Notes: generated by a model from the sequence alone, not told the origin. A stretch of DNA of 26,975 bases from an uncultured Prevotella sp. (GCA_900557255.1 USSA01000026.1:1-26975), one strand, 5' to 3'; counted from the first letter of the stretch, positions 1 to 8,355 are shown. Made by a program: numbers and translations.

Positions 1-87
1 CTCTCCAAGGCATATGTTTAATTCAAATTTAACTCACTTTTTAAAGTGGAGTCAACATTGCATATTTTACATGAGGATTTTGTCTCA

Positions 88-116
88 GCAACCATCCATG
101 ATATATAGATGGTTGC
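88..116. terminator. Perfect 9-bp hairpin
   Basis: GCAACCATC (88-96) and its exact reverse complement GATGGTTGC (108-116) enclose an 11-nt loop. No long U-run follows on either strand, so it may be a weak terminator or another structured element. It lies just before the point where the ATPase frame opens. Confidence 0.35.
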
Positions 117-140
117 CAAGCCCCTATGTCCCTTATATAA

Positions 141-1007
141 ATACATTATAAAGCCTTTAGACAGAGCTTATTATCCCGAACTGAGGTAGAGTATGAGTAT
201 TCCTTCTCCTTCATGCATGATGAAATCATCACCGAGACTCTGTACTATTATCCGAATGGTCGCAAGTCGTTGGTGTTCAGCCGTGATGAAAGCAGAGGAA
301 CAGAGAAAAAGGACATCTATGAGTTTAAGACTGTCATCAAGCGTCCATTTGATGTGGCTGACAATACATCAAAGAAGACACTCTATATTTCTCGTGCCAG
401 TCAGATGGACAGGGAAATAGCCCAAAAGATTTTCCTGTTCTTCTGCAATGACATCGTGCTTGATTATCAGGTGGCTAACATTGATTCTCTGGATGATTTG
501 TTCAAGGAACGAAAGGAGCAGATGCTGGAGGTGTTGAGTACGGCAGATAGCGACATAGTTGACTTCAAGATTCAGAACAATGCCATCACGACGTTTCATC
601 GTACCAACCCTTCCGTTGCGTTTGATTTCGAGACGGAAGAGTCGGAGGGAACCAAGACTTTGTTCCGGATGATGGTGAGGATGATTGGTATTATCCATGA
701 AAGCAAGATGCTTCTTGTCGATGAGATAGACAACAGTCTCCATACCCAGCTGGTGGAATTTGTGATAGGTATGTTCAATCATAGCGACCATGCCCAGCTC
801 ATCTACACCACTCATAACACCCATTTGCTGAACACCGATTTCCAGCGAAGGGATCAGGTGTATTTCGTGAATAAGCGAGAGGATGGAAGCAGTGATTTGT
901 ATTCTCTGTTTGATTTCAAGGATTTCCGGGACACGCTGGATATGGAGAAGGCTTATCTGCAGGGACGCTTTGATGCTATTCCTACTATATCTAATCTCAC
1001 TATTTAG
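141..1007 (+). pseudogene. 5'-truncated AAA-family ATPase (AAA15/OLD-like, COG1106 type)
   Basis: The frame is open from base 141 after a stop at 138-140, and the first ATG is at 213. The protein has a Walker B-like LLVDEIDNSLH and a switch-type histidine motif YTTHNTHLL, as in the C-terminal half of COG1106 ATPases from abortive-infection and OLD-like systems. The upstream codons (EVEYEYSFSF before M at 213) fit the same family, so coding sequence continues 5' of the ATG. The N-terminal P-loop (GxxGxGK) is absent from the 140 bases before it, and full-length members are about 400 residues or more. It is therefore an N-terminal deletion and should not hydrolyse ATP by itself. Family assignment is fairly sure; expression of the remnant is unknown. 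Confidence 0.75.
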
Positions 1008-1054
1008 CTTAGTATGAAGCATTTTACTTATCTTCGTACATAAATTATAAATAT

Positions 1055-1225
1055 ATGGCACAGATGAATCTTACTCCATTAGACGATGTGCTTGACAAGC
1101 ACTTTGGAAAAGTTGGTACTCCGAAACGTGACGCATTTGAAAATGACGTGGACGAAGCTTTACATGCTTACCGTTTGGGAGAAGCCATTAAAAATGCTCG
1201 TATAGAGCAGACCCCTGATGCTTAA
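1055..1225 (+). pseudogene. Truncated XRE/HigA-type antitoxin N-terminus (56 aa)
   Basis: ATG at 1055, stop TAA at 1223-1225. The product begins MAQMNLTPLDDVLDKHFG and runs to EAIKNARIEQTPDA. The first ~52 residues match the N-terminal extension that precedes the helix-turn-helix in HigA-like antitoxins, where the sequence would continue after ARIEQ into NLTQEEL. Here six codons later it stops, so the DNA-binding domain is missing. No toxin gene is beside it. It follows the truncated ATPase by 47 bp, so both look like leftovers of an eroded element. A functional micro-antitoxin cannot be excluded. Confidence 0.55.
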
Positions 1226-1241
1226 TAATATATATAGAAAA

Positions 1242-1278
1242 AAGAGGGCGTACCATTCTGCCTTAAATACGCCCTCTT
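1242..1278. terminator. Strong bidirectional terminator
   Basis: An 11-bp perfect stem AAGAGGGCGTA (1242-1252) / TACGCCCTCTT (1268-1278) with a 15-nt loop. An A-run precedes it and T-rich sequence follows. It closes both the plus-strand antitoxin remnant and the minus-strand operon ending at 1287. Confidence 0.85.
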
Positions 1279-1286
1279 ATTATACT

Positions 1287-1436
1287 CTATATAATAATCC
1301 AAACCTCTTTGATTAGACATATGATGTTTGTTATCAAAATGCAAACTGCAAATCCTGTGATCAACATCTCTTTTTTGCTTACGCCTTCCGTTCCCTGGAA
1401 TATAAGATTGACGATTGTTTCAATAACTTGTTTCAT
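1287..1436 (-). CDS. 49-aa single-pass membrane miniprotein
   Basis: ATG at 1436, stop TAG at 1287-1289. The peptide begins MKQVIETIVNLIFQG and has a hydrophobic segment (about residues 25-42, LITGFAVCILITNIICL) before a short charged tail. Its start lies 12 nt after the stop of the 222-aa gene, so it is probably the last gene of the operon. No family is recognised. The very short distance to the next gene and the terminator right behind it support it as a real gene. Confidence 0.5.
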   Translation of the reverse strand: MKQVIETIVNLIFQGTEGVSKKEMLITGFAVCILITNIICLIKEVWIII

Positions 1437-1448
1437 TTCTCTGTGCTT

Positions 1449-2117
1449 TTAAAAAGGAAAGACTATACCACGTTGTCTTGTGGTTACATATGGGTTTTTG
1501 AAGTATTCTCTGTTATATGATAGAATCCACTTTCCAGAATCCTTTGTGAAAGAGAATAATGATTTATAAGTATTTTCCCATTTTTTGAAATCCTTCTCAT
1601 TTGGCTTACTGAAATTCGGGTATTCTTTGTCTAGCTCAATTTCTCTAAAAGGCTTTTTTTCTTCTTGGTAGTGAATTGTAGAGTCCTTTTGTTCATTCCA
1701 TTTTGTCTTGCTCCAGAATATATAGGAGGTAAATGTTGAACTTGTGGCTCTTTTTACTATCCAGCTTTCCCCGTTAATCAGGCTTTCCATGTAGGCTTCT
1801 CTTATTCTTATCCATGTTGTTCTTCTTGGAACTGCTTTGTCGTTTAAGAAGTCATGGTATTCTTGAAGTGTTATACGATTTATCTTACAGACTAAAACAG
1901 AGTCTCCTTTGGATAGAATGGTCATATCAGATAGCATTTTTTTTGCAGATAATTTTCTGGAGATATTCCAAATACTCTGTCTTTCTTCATATTCGTAACG
2001 ATGGGCTTGTTGTATTAAGCTGAAGTACTTGTTCATCGTGCAATATGTGATGGTTGCTATGATTGCCACCACGGAGATTGCCAAAGATATTAAAATCTTA
2101 CGTTTAGTTCTTGCCAT
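1449..2117 (-). CDS. Hypothetical membrane-anchored protein, 222 aa
   Basis: One N-terminal transmembrane segment (about residues 8-27, ILISLAISVVAIIATITYC) follows a basic MARTKRK start, which predicts N-in topology with a ~190-residue soluble domain outside the cytoplasm. The soluble part is rich in aromatic and charged residues and has no motif I recognise. It sits 38 nt after the 85-aa membrane gene and 12 nt before the 49-aa one, consistent with one transcript. Function unknown. Confidence 0.65.
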   Translation of the reverse strand: MARTKRKILISLAISVVAIIATITYCTMNKYFSLIQQAHRYEYEERQSIWNISRKLSAKKMLSDMTILSKGDSVLVCKINRITLQEYHDFLNDKAVPRRTTWIRIREAYMESLINGESWIVKRATSSTFTSYIFWSKTKWNEQKDSTIHYQEEKKPFREIELDKEYPNFSKPNEKDFKKWENTYKSLFSFTKDSGKWILSYNREYFKNPYVTTRQRGIVFPF

Positions 2118-2155
2118 AATTTAAAAGTTTATTTTGATAATTGATATTTTTTTGT

Positions 2156-2413
2156 TCATTGTTTGCTTTTAATTAGTTTATACTTTTTGATACTAAAGTA
2201 GCAATAGAGTATTGCACTTTCAAAAACGCTATAGCTTCCTATGCAGAAAGCACTGTACTTATTAAAAGGCTGACTCCAGCAAAACAACAATTTTTCCTTG
2301 ATACTTAACCCTATGGGCAAATCGCTGTACTTTAGTTCTATGCACTTAAATGTTACTGCTAATGCTATTAGAGCAATTACTAATGCAATGCTAATTTTTT
2401 TTTCTTGTTTCAT
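2156..2413 (-). CDS. Small two-helix membrane protein, 85 aa
   Basis: The start MKQEKKISIALVIALIALAV carries a transmembrane helix at about residues 7-24, and a second possible one lies near residues 55-73 (FCIGSYSVFESAILYCYF). No family is recognised. It lies within the same minus-strand gene run, 79 bp downstream of the gene ending at 2493; a hairpin occupies that gap. Confidence 0.55.
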   Translation of the reverse strand: MKQEKKISIALVIALIALAVTFKCIELKYSDLPIGLSIKEKLLFCWSQPFNKYSAFCIGSYSVFESAILYCYFSIKKYKLIKSKQ

Positions 2414-2438
2414 TGTTTTGTTTATTATATTTACCGAC

Positions 2439-2472
2439 CTCTAAAGGCTAGCTCATAGCATAACCTTTAGAG
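2439..2472. other. Intergenic 9-bp inverted repeat
   Basis: CTCTAAAGG (2439-2447) pairs perfectly with CCTTTAGAG (2464-2472). It lies between two genes of the minus-strand operon. No clear U-run follows, so it could be a processing or stabilising hairpin or a partial terminator that lowers expression of the distal membrane-protein genes. Confidence 0.4.
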
Positions 2473-2492
2473 CTGGCATTTTATGAAGTTAT

Positions 2493-3611
2493 CTATTCTT
2501 GTGAAATAAAGTTAGGATGGCGTAACAAATACTCGTAAAGGCGTTTGACTACGTCATTGTAAAATGTCTTGTCATCATACCTTTTGTTCTCCTTTTTATT
2601 GTATATTCCGTAATAGGATAAGTGATAAGAGTCGATAGCAAGAATGTTTCGAGATTTGTCTATCCAAATTCCTTCTACTTCTGTCCATTCAAAATTGTAG
2701 CCGTTGGAATTGAGAAATTCTTCTAATATCATATTCTTGTTTCTGCTATTGGAACAGCAAATGATAATTTTTGGATTAATATTCTCAATTTGTCTTTTCA
2801 GATAGTCTTTATAGACTTCTGCTTCTGCTAGAACTATTTTATCATTTGCCTTACCAGAACCCCCAGTTTTCTTCAAGTTAATTCGGGCAAAAGGGTATTG
2901 GTCTATAGCCTCCAATATGTTTTCATTCGGTATATTTTCAAACTCTATGAACTTCGATGGAGTATCCAATACTGATTTCAGACCGTAAATGATATAGGCT
3001 ATTCTTTTGTCAAGAGAATGCCCTATTAACATAGGATGTTCAATAGTACTACCTCTTTTCCTGAAAGAATCACATCTTTGGTCCCATGCGCAGCCTCCTG
3101 ATAGGTTTGGCTCTTTGGTGATAAACAAAACGTTTTTATTCAAGTTGTTTGCCCAAAGTATATTGTCTTTCTTGGACGATATTCTAACAATATCTCCCAT
3201 CTCGTTTTGGTGTAGTTCCCCTTTGAACATGATGCCGTCGAAGCAGAAAGAATCCTCTACTTGCTGTCGGATTTCTTGCAGCTTGCTTTCTGGTATGTTG
3301 TCTGTAACCATTCTGTTGATCATTTCTTGTTTCATTTCTTCAAGAATTTGATTGTTCGTGCTTTGATAATCTTTCATTTTTTGTCTCCTTACGTTTGTAA
3401 ATATTGTTATTTCCATCTTATTCAAATTCCCAGTTTCATATATTCCCCAAGATAATTCAAAGTTGTGAATCCAGGAGCAGAAGAAATCGTTTAACTCTGA
3501 GTATTCTTCTTTTGAGAAGTTCCTTTTCTGTGGAATGTATATGATTAGACATATCTTCGAAGAACATGTTATCTGTTTTTTCTTCTTAAGGTATTCAAAG
3601 AACCTATGCAT
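2493..3611 (-). CDS. Putative uracil-DNA-glycosylase-like protein, 372 aa (or 294 aa from internal start)
   Basis: The central part has NVLFITKEPN followed by GGCAWDQR (about residue 160), then PKIIICCSNSRNK (about residue 285) and AIDSYHLSYYG near the end. This order (beta-strand with a GxxP-like loop, strand, and a late His-containing loop) resembles the UDG superfamily fold, but I do not see a clean canonical motif set, so this is a weak call. Start choice is uncertain. An internal ATG at 3377 (residue 79, MKDYQSTN) is preceded by AAGGAG at good spacing, a strong ribosome site, while the 78 upstream codons also look like real coding sequence. Length would be 372 or 294 aa. Confidence 0.55.
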   Translation of the reverse strand: MHRFFEYLKKKKQITCSSKICLIIYIPQKRNFSKEEYSELNDFFCSWIHNFELSWGIYETGNLNKMEITIFTNVRRQKMKDYQSTNNQILEEMKQEMINRMVTDNIPESKLQEIRQQVEDSFCFDGIMFKGELHQNEMGDIVRISSKKDNILWANNLNKNVLFITKEPNLSGGCAWDQRCDSFRKRGSTIEHPMLIGHSLDKRIAYIIYGLKSVLDTPSKFIEFENIPNENILEAIDQYPFARINLKKTGGSGKANDKIVLAEAEVYKDYLKRQIENINPKIIICCSNSRNKNMILEEFLNSNGYNFEWTEVEGIWIDKSRNILAIDSYHLSYYGIYNKKENKRYDDKTFYNDVVKRLYEYLLRHPNFISQE

Positions 3612-3674
3612 GAAAACATGTGTTTCTTCTCTGGGTTTTGCGGCATCTCTGAAACAATGGAAATTATGTTATAG

Positions 3675-3752
3675 AATTGTCTCAATCTCTTCCTGAGGAA
3701 CTGCTATAACTGCAGTTCTTGAGAGATATTTGTTTGTTTCCTTTTGATTCAT
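3675..3752 (-). CDS. Possible 25-aa peptide
   Basis: ATG at 3752 gives MNQKETNKYLSRTAVIAV followed by PQEEIETIL and TAA. It is the only short open frame in the 160-bp gap between the zinc-finger gene and the next gene of the operon. Part of it overlaps a hairpin, GAACTGC/GCAGTTC. It could be a leader peptide, a gene remnant or chance. Confidence 0.2.
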
Positions 3753-3775
3753 ACATTTATGCTTTAAGTAAGTAA

Positions 3776-4291
3776 TTATTTTGAAACATCGCCACAAGCT
3801 GACCATCTGGAAAAAATATGAGTTCCACCTTTGGGACCTTTTTCTTCATCTTCGGTTCTTTCCCATTCTACGTTCAAGACATGTGTGCAACCTAAATATT
3901 TTGCCATAGCTTTTAAATCGTCTTCGGCATCAGATTTATCTCGGTATGCATAGGTTTCAACATGTTGAATCTTGGTCAGATGGTCAAACCTGTTTCCTTG
4001 ATAGTTACTAGAAACAGTTTTAACGTCCTCATTGTTTTCTAAAGCATTTATCATGTTGCCCATTTTCTGCTGATAGCTTTTTGCACATGATTTACAGAGA
4101 TAATGAGCTTCCTTCCATAGTGAGTATTTGGGTGAGGTATATGAAGAATCTACTCTATGAAGTAAATCGTCCGCATTTGAATTGTAGTCTACTCTGGTTA
4201 AGCATTTTCCACACAAGACTTTACCACACTCATTGCATACATACTTGGTCAAGAAGTTTAGCTTCTTGTTACAATAACTGCATTTTGCCAT
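3776..4291 (-). CDS. Zinc-finger protein with small C-terminal domain, 171 aa
   Basis: The N-terminus is a cysteine-rich metal-binding module: C4-x2-C7, C19-x2-C22, C27-x2-C30, then C66-x2-C69. The spacing suits two zinc sites of a treble-clef or ribbon kind. The C-terminal ~60 residues (HVETYAYRDKSDAEDDLKAMAKYLGCTHVLNV) resemble small domains that follow a zinc ribbon in YbjQ-like or heavy-metal-binding proteins; that similarity is loose. It sits 24 nt downstream of the AlbA_2-like gene in the same operon. A role in nucleic-acid or protein binding is inference. Confidence 0.65.
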   Translation of the reverse strand: MAKCSYCNKKLNFLTKYVCNECGKVLCGKCLTRVDYNSNADDLLHRVDSSYTSPKYSLWKEAHYLCKSCAKSYQQKMGNMINALENNEDVKTVSSNYQGNRFDHLTKIQHVETYAYRDKSDAEDDLKAMAKYLGCTHVLNVEWERTEDEEKGPKGGTHIFSRWSACGDVSK

Positions 4292-4315
4292 AATTCTGTC
4301 TCCTATTTTTTATTG

Positions 4316-5515
4316 TTAATCAATATTCTCTGAAAGTTTTACAATCATACTAACCATATCTGGACCTTCTACACAGTGTTTTGAAGAACCACACCTGTAT
4401 GGAAGTATACCGCCTTTGCATATGATCGGTGCTCCCTTGTAATTGATGTCTATTATTAGAACCAAGTCCCCATGATAACTATACCAATTATACCTCAACG
4501 ATGAAAGAAGAAGTGGATTATTGTAAGTGTAGGACTTGATGAAAGGTATCAGAAACGTATTCTGAAATTCATCAATAGTGTCCATGTTGGGGTATCTAGT
4601 TGCAATCTCGTCTTGGAGCTTATTGGTCAGGTTTGTCTTATCATCAATCCCTATAATAAGTTTACAAGGCTTTTGCTCACTGATATTACACATGGCAACA
4701 ATACTTTCAACAATCTCCTTTGGCTGGGCATTTTCATCCTTGGATCTATTCGCTGGCGTGAAAAGACTCTTTTTTTTCTCAAGTGTTTCAGATTCTTCGA
4801 AGTCCAAAGGAAAGGCAACAAGGCTTGTTAGCCTAATTTGTTTTTCCTCTTCTCTGAGATCTTGATTCACGAGAATCTGAAGTACTTCATTTCGTTTGTC
4901 TTCCTGTATGGATGGCATTATGTTGCTTAGTTTGCCAAGTAGTTCATTGAAGCTACATTCTATTTTTAAAGGTTTGGCATCCTTGAGTAGATAGGAGCCA
5001 TCCACATAGTGTATTTGCTCCTGTGAATTGCTAATGCCATAGGTTTCGTGGTCAGGATAGAATGTTTGCTCATCTTTTTTGACTAGATGGATGCTACCTC
5101 CAATCTTGAGATGACCTGATTCCATCATGTTGGTAGGAAACACTGGATATTTGTGCATTACAGAGTAAGGGATAGTGACAGACTTGTCTCCCACAGTTAT
5201 AGTATATACATTGTTTGTATAGTTGGTGATTTCACCTATAAATTTTTGAAATTTGCACATAATACTTATGTTTAAAGGGTTGCACTTAATGTTTAATTGC
5301 TCAAGGAATGTCTCTATGATATTCTCTTGAATGATAGTGGCTCTATATGAACCACCTTTACCTTTCAGCTTATAAAGGCTAGAGGTTTGATGGTATTTCT
5401 TGCTCATTCTTCTTAGCGAATGATACAGCAGATATACTCTATTAGGCTCTTTGCCATAGCTTACTTCATTCTTGTTGTTTGGAGCTCTGCTCCATGTATA
5501 GTTAGTATTACTCAT
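4316..5515 (-). CDS. Putative Schlafen/AlbA_2-like protein, 399 aa
   Basis: The start is set at ATG 5515 (MSNTNYTW), which overlaps the stop of the upstream small gene as ATGA. The longer frame reaching 5767 is not used, because its first 84 codons read through the small gene and the leader and look non-coding. Near residue 270 the protein has KEIVESIVAMCN followed by CKLIIGIDD, the pattern of AlbA_2/Schlafen domains (strand, helix, then hydrophobic strand ending G[IV]DD). The C-terminus PYRCGSSKHCVEG fits the later part of that domain (usually YxRxGSS). These domains bind nucleic acid or ATP and occur in regulators and defence proteins. The N-terminal 180 residues are not recognised. Confidence 0.55.
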   Translation of the reverse strand: MSNTNYTWSRAPNNKNEVSYGKEPNRVYLLYHSLRRMSKKYHQTSSLYKLKGKGGSYRATIIQENIIETFLEQLNIKCNPLNISIMCKFQKFIGEITNYTNNVYTITVGDKSVTIPYSVMHKYPVFPTNMMESGHLKIGGSIHLVKKDEQTFYPDHETYGISNSQEQIHYVDGSYLLKDAKPLKIECSFNELLGKLSNIMPSIQEDKRNEVLQILVNQDLREEEKQIRLTSLVAFPLDFEESETLEKKKSLFTPANRSKDENAQPKEIVESIVAMCNISEQKPCKLIIGIDDKTNLTNKLQDEIATRYPNMDTIDEFQNTFLIPFIKSYTYNNPLLLSSLRYNWYSYHGDLVLIIDINYKGAPIICKGGILPYRCGSSKHCVEGPDMVSMIVKLSENID

Positions 5516-5742
5516 TGTATAAAGTTTATGATAAGATGATGAATGCAAAATGTTGCTATAATGACTTCTATAATGCGGCCTAGGAGTCCCTTGAACATTG
5601 ATAGCTCCAGAAGTCCCCAAAGTGGTCTGCAAATATAGTAGGTGAGGTTGTTGGCCCTTCCTGCTGATTGTAATATGAAAGTGATAATGTCTAATGCAGA
5701 TATCACTCCAATAATGCTCAAAATGATTGATACTTTTCCCAT
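5512..5742 (-). CDS. Small membrane protein, 76 aa, first gene of the operon
   Basis: It begins MGKVSIILSIIGVISALDII with a transmembrane helix at residues 4-25, a middle part CRPLWGLLELSMFKGLLG, and a second hydrophobic stretch from about residue 56 to 73. The stop TGA overlaps the ATG of the AlbA_2-like gene by 4 bases (ATGA), so the two are probably translationally coupled. This frame, rather than the overlapping long frame, has the hydrophobic periodicity of a real membrane protein. No family recognised. Confidence 0.6.
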   Translation of the reverse strand: MGKVSIILSIIGVISALDIITFILQSAGRANNLTYYICRPLWGLLELSMFKGLLGRIIEVIIATFCIHHLIINFIQ

Positions 5743-6018
5743 AATCTTTACTTTTTAATTTATTCAATAATTAAACCGAAAGAAGGCTCTCTGGAACCTG
5801 CTTCGGTAAGGTGGTGGAAATACCTATGGTTGAGCAGATTTTAGCCAGAGAGCCTATACCTATATTGTATATGCCAGACTTATTCCACACCAACCCAGAC
5901 AAGTTCCACCTTTACCGAGTGTGAGAAGTCGTAAGACTTTAATGTATAATTCTATATATTCATAATTTCTATGTTAAGAACCTTTCACCAACACCATTCT
6001 GGTTATTCGTTCTGGGTG
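5743..6018 (-). promoter_or_regulatory. Structured ~270-nt 5' leader of the minus-strand operon
   Basis: Between the predicted start site near 6012 and ATG 5742 lie nested repeats. AGGCTCTCTGG (5784-5794) is the exact complement of CCAGAGAGCCT (5845-5855). CGGTAAGGTGGTGGAA (5804-5819) pairs with TTCCACCTTTACCG (5904-5917) apart from two bases. ACCGAA (5775-5780) also pairs with TTCGGT (5802-5807), and that helix encloses one arm of the first. The second and third pairings share bases and exclude each other, the layout of an attenuator or an RNA switch. No known riboswitch class is recognised. Confidence 0.5.
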
Positions 6019-6050
6019 CAAAATTATGGAAAATAAATAATGGCTCCAAA
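6019..6050 (-). promoter_or_regulatory. Bacteroidota sigma-ABfr-type promoter for the minus operon
   Basis: On the minus strand TTTG (6047-6050) is followed by exactly 20 nt and TAATTTTG (6019-6026), a full match to the TTTG-N19/20-TAnnTTTG consensus. It is divergent from the plus-strand promoter 50 bp away. Confidence 0.75.
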
Positions 6051-6096
6051 CATATTGTTAATTAATATAAAACCGCGCGGAAATTTATAACTGATA

Positions 6097-6128
6097 TTTG
6101 CATATTACATTATTTTTTCTTATTTTTG
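6097..6128 (+). promoter_or_regulatory. Promoter of the 692-aa orphan gene
   Basis: TTTG at 6097-6100 and TATTTTTG at 6121-6128 are 20 nt apart, a consensus Bacteroidota promoter. The -7 box ends 8 nt before ATG 6137, so the message is nearly leaderless. This argues that the TTG codon at 6098, inside the promoter, is not the start. Confidence 0.75.
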
Positions 6129-6136
6129 CACGAAAA

Positions 6137-8215
6137 ATGGAAGAAATAATTAGAATAGAAGATAAAGCACATTGTTTGTTGAATAAACAATGTGATAGGT
6201 TGAAAAAGTTGTGGGGTGAAGGTACATACTTGACAATTTTACATTCTATCGTTGTATATGTATTAGCTTTAAAAGCAAATATAAGTTGTTCTATGCAGGA
6301 TTCTTTTCATAAAGTTTTGCATGGTAATTTTGTTGGTATAGATGAGGAAAGTTTAAAAGTCCTTATTAACATGGTCCCAGATACCATTGGTTATGCTGAA
6401 ATTCAAAACTATATTGTTTCATTTCAAAATTCATTTGTAGATAAAGAGATTCTTATAGAGATTGAGCGGTATATGGAATTGGTTAATTGTAAAAGACTAG
6501 AAACGAGTTTTTATAATGCCGATCTTGCTGATTATTCTTTTAATTCAAATATTGAGTACTCTCTCATGTTTTACGGAGATCACCGCTTGTTTGAGTGTTA
6601 TTTATTCTCTATATATTCTTGCTGCATAGGGCAGCAGGATATAGCTTCAAATAAGTACTCCGATGATGACACATTGTTTGTTGTAGATTTAAGTGCATAT
6701 ATGAAAAATGAAAATACATTCAGTAATTTAAAACAGGAACTGTTTGATAAGATTAATAAAGATAAAATAATTTTTATAATTCCTAATAAAATGCTTGAGT
6801 ATTCATATATGTCATCTGATAATGTTAATGCATATTCAAATGAGGTACGGCAATATCTCTTCCTATTACTTGGCTTTTCATGGAAAATCACAGAATTTGC
6901 TAAATGTAGTATAGCTTATAAGCTAGATGTTAAACAAAGTGAACATGTAACTTTTTCTTTTGTAAAAAATGACATGTCTGTTTCATATTCTTACAATATA
7001 AGGGATTATAGTAGTATTAAGGATAAATTTCAATCAGGTATGAATAACAATGATGTTTTATTTCATAATGTTACAACTCTTACCCTTCGTCCTTCCTTTT
7101 TCACACTTCATGTTATGGTTAATAGACTATTGAAAGCATTTATTAAAGAGAAGTATACGCATGGTCTTCAAGGAGTTCCCTATTATCAAGATAGCTATAA
7201 AGTTAATTGGAAAGAATGCCTATCTTTTAATGATGTATTTAAAAGAATATGTATGTATCGCGAGGGAGAAATCTCTTCAAGTAACGTTTATTGTGATTTG
7301 TATTTTAATAATATAGAAGAAATATGTGGTGATGCATATGAGTTAGAGCCAGCTTATCGTTTAAATAATTTAAAACGTACTAATTTAAAGTCAATTATTC
7401 AAAAAGCTAGTGAACTTATAAGAAATGAAGCTTCTAGACATTCAATTTATTTACAGCCTTCTGATATGTTATTTCTTATGAAACACATTGAGATTCCTAG
7501 AACATTACTTTTTTCTAAGAGTGAGGGACTGGTAAATATGGTTAATAAAATGTATGCAGCTGGACTTAAGTCTACTAAACTTCAAAATTTGCAAACAGTA
7601 ATACCTGAGATTAGTGAAGTAGAAGGAAAACCTTATTACGAGAAGTTGTCAAAACTATTGTGTCTCTTTGAAACATTTAAAATCTTACATAAAGATAAAT
7701 ACAATATTTATACTTGGCATACAAAAATAGATTGTACTAATAATATAGATGAATTTCTGTTAAACAAGATGAGAAATGATGCAAAAACCAAGCATTTATT
7801 CTTTTTTTTATGCAGTGCTTGCGTAGATGATAAGGATAAACTTATTTTTTTTAATACAGACAAGGGACTATCATATAAAAATTATACGGATATGCGTAAA
7901 GATTTATTGGTATTTTTTCCTCATTTGAAATCTAACAAAATTAAAAATTCAGAAGACCAATTTAGGAAGAATTTGAAAGAATTTTCAAAGGGACAATATG
8001 ATATTGCTCAATTTGAAAAACCAGAAGATGAACCTCTTAAAACGTGGAAAAAGCAAAAAAAAATGTATTTAGATTTAATAGAAGATTACATTAAAACAGA
8101 TCTGTTATCTATGAAAGAAGAAAGCGAAAATTCAGCTTCAAGATTCTTAAAAGAATTGAAAGGTTTTATTAATCTTTTAAATGGTTCATCCGACATTTCG
8201 TGTGATAGAAAGTAA
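6137..8215 (+). CDS. Large AT-rich protein of unknown function, 692 aa
   Basis: Start at ATG 6137 (MEEIIRIED), just behind a promoter. No signal peptide or clear transmembrane segment is visible. Base composition is clearly more AT-rich than the flanking tRNA and right-hand genes, pointing to transfer. A stretch near residues 180-300 (TLFVVDLSAYM, then KIIFIIPNKMLEYS, then EVRQYLFLLLGFSWKI, then HVTFSFVKND) has the strand-helix order seen after the catalytic motif in N6-adenine methylases (hydrophobic strand ending in P, then a RxxL helix). No NPPF/NPPY motif is present, so this is at most a degenerate copy. The C-terminus is lysine-rich and helical. Divergent placement next to the operon at 1.3-5.7 kb suggests a shared island. 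Function unknown. Confidence 0.75.
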   Translation: MEEIIRIEDKAHCLLNKQCDRLKKLWGEGTYLTILHSIVVYVLALKANISCSMQDSFHKVLHGNFVGIDEESLKVLINMVPDTIGYAEIQNYIVSFQNSFVDKEILIEIERYMELVNCKRLETSFYNADLADYSFNSNIEYSLMFYGDHRLFECYLFSIYSCCIGQQDIASNKYSDDDTLFVVDLSAYMKNENTFSNLKQELFDKINKDKIIFIIPNKMLEYSYMSSDNVNAYSNEVRQYLFLLLGFSWKITEFAKCSIAYKLDVKQSEHVTFSFVKNDMSVSYSYNIRDYSSIKDKFQSGMNNNDVLFHNVTTLTLRPSFFTLHVMVNRLLKAFIKEKYTHGLQGVPYYQDSYKVNWKECLSFNDVFKRICMYREGEISSSNVYCDLYFNNIEEICGDAYELEPAYRLNNLKRTNLKSIIQKASELIRNEASRHSIYLQPSDMLFLMKHIEIPRTLLFSKSEGLVNMVNKMYAAGLKSTKLQNLQTVIPEISEVEGKPYYEKLSKLLCLFETFKILHKDKYNIYTWHTKIDCTNNIDEFLLNKMRNDAKTKHLFFFLCSACVDDKDKLIFFNTDKGLSYKNYTDMRKDLLVFFPHLKSNKIKNSEDQFRKNLKEFSKGQYDIAQFEKPEDEPLKTWKKQKKMYLDLIEDYIKTDLLSMKEESENSASRFLKELKGFINLLNGSSDISCDRK

Positions 8216-8355
8216 GAGTTTTTTTGTAAAAGCCTCAAACATATATAAAACAGAGTTTAACCCTCGAAAACTGCAATATAATTACAAATATCGTGGTTAA
8301 AACGGTTTTTGTGGTGCATCAGAGGCAATTTAATCGTTGAAAATCCTGCATAAGG
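8216..8355. other. Gene-free stretch after the orphan gene
   Basis: A TTTTTTT run directly after the stop codon may end transcription, but no good stem precedes it. I see no credible gene here; the open frames have no coding character. Confidence 0.4.

Noticed and set aside
369..1061. 230-aa minus-strand open frame opposite the ATPase remnant
   Set aside because: It is the antisense shadow of a recognisable ATPase and has no domain of its own.
4316..5767. Longer 483-aa version of the AlbA_2-like gene
   Set aside because: Its first 84 codons run through the small membrane gene and the leader; ATG 5515 with a 4-base overlap is a better start.
6098..6136. TTG start of the 692-aa gene
   Set aside because: It lies inside the promoter between the -33 and -7 boxes.
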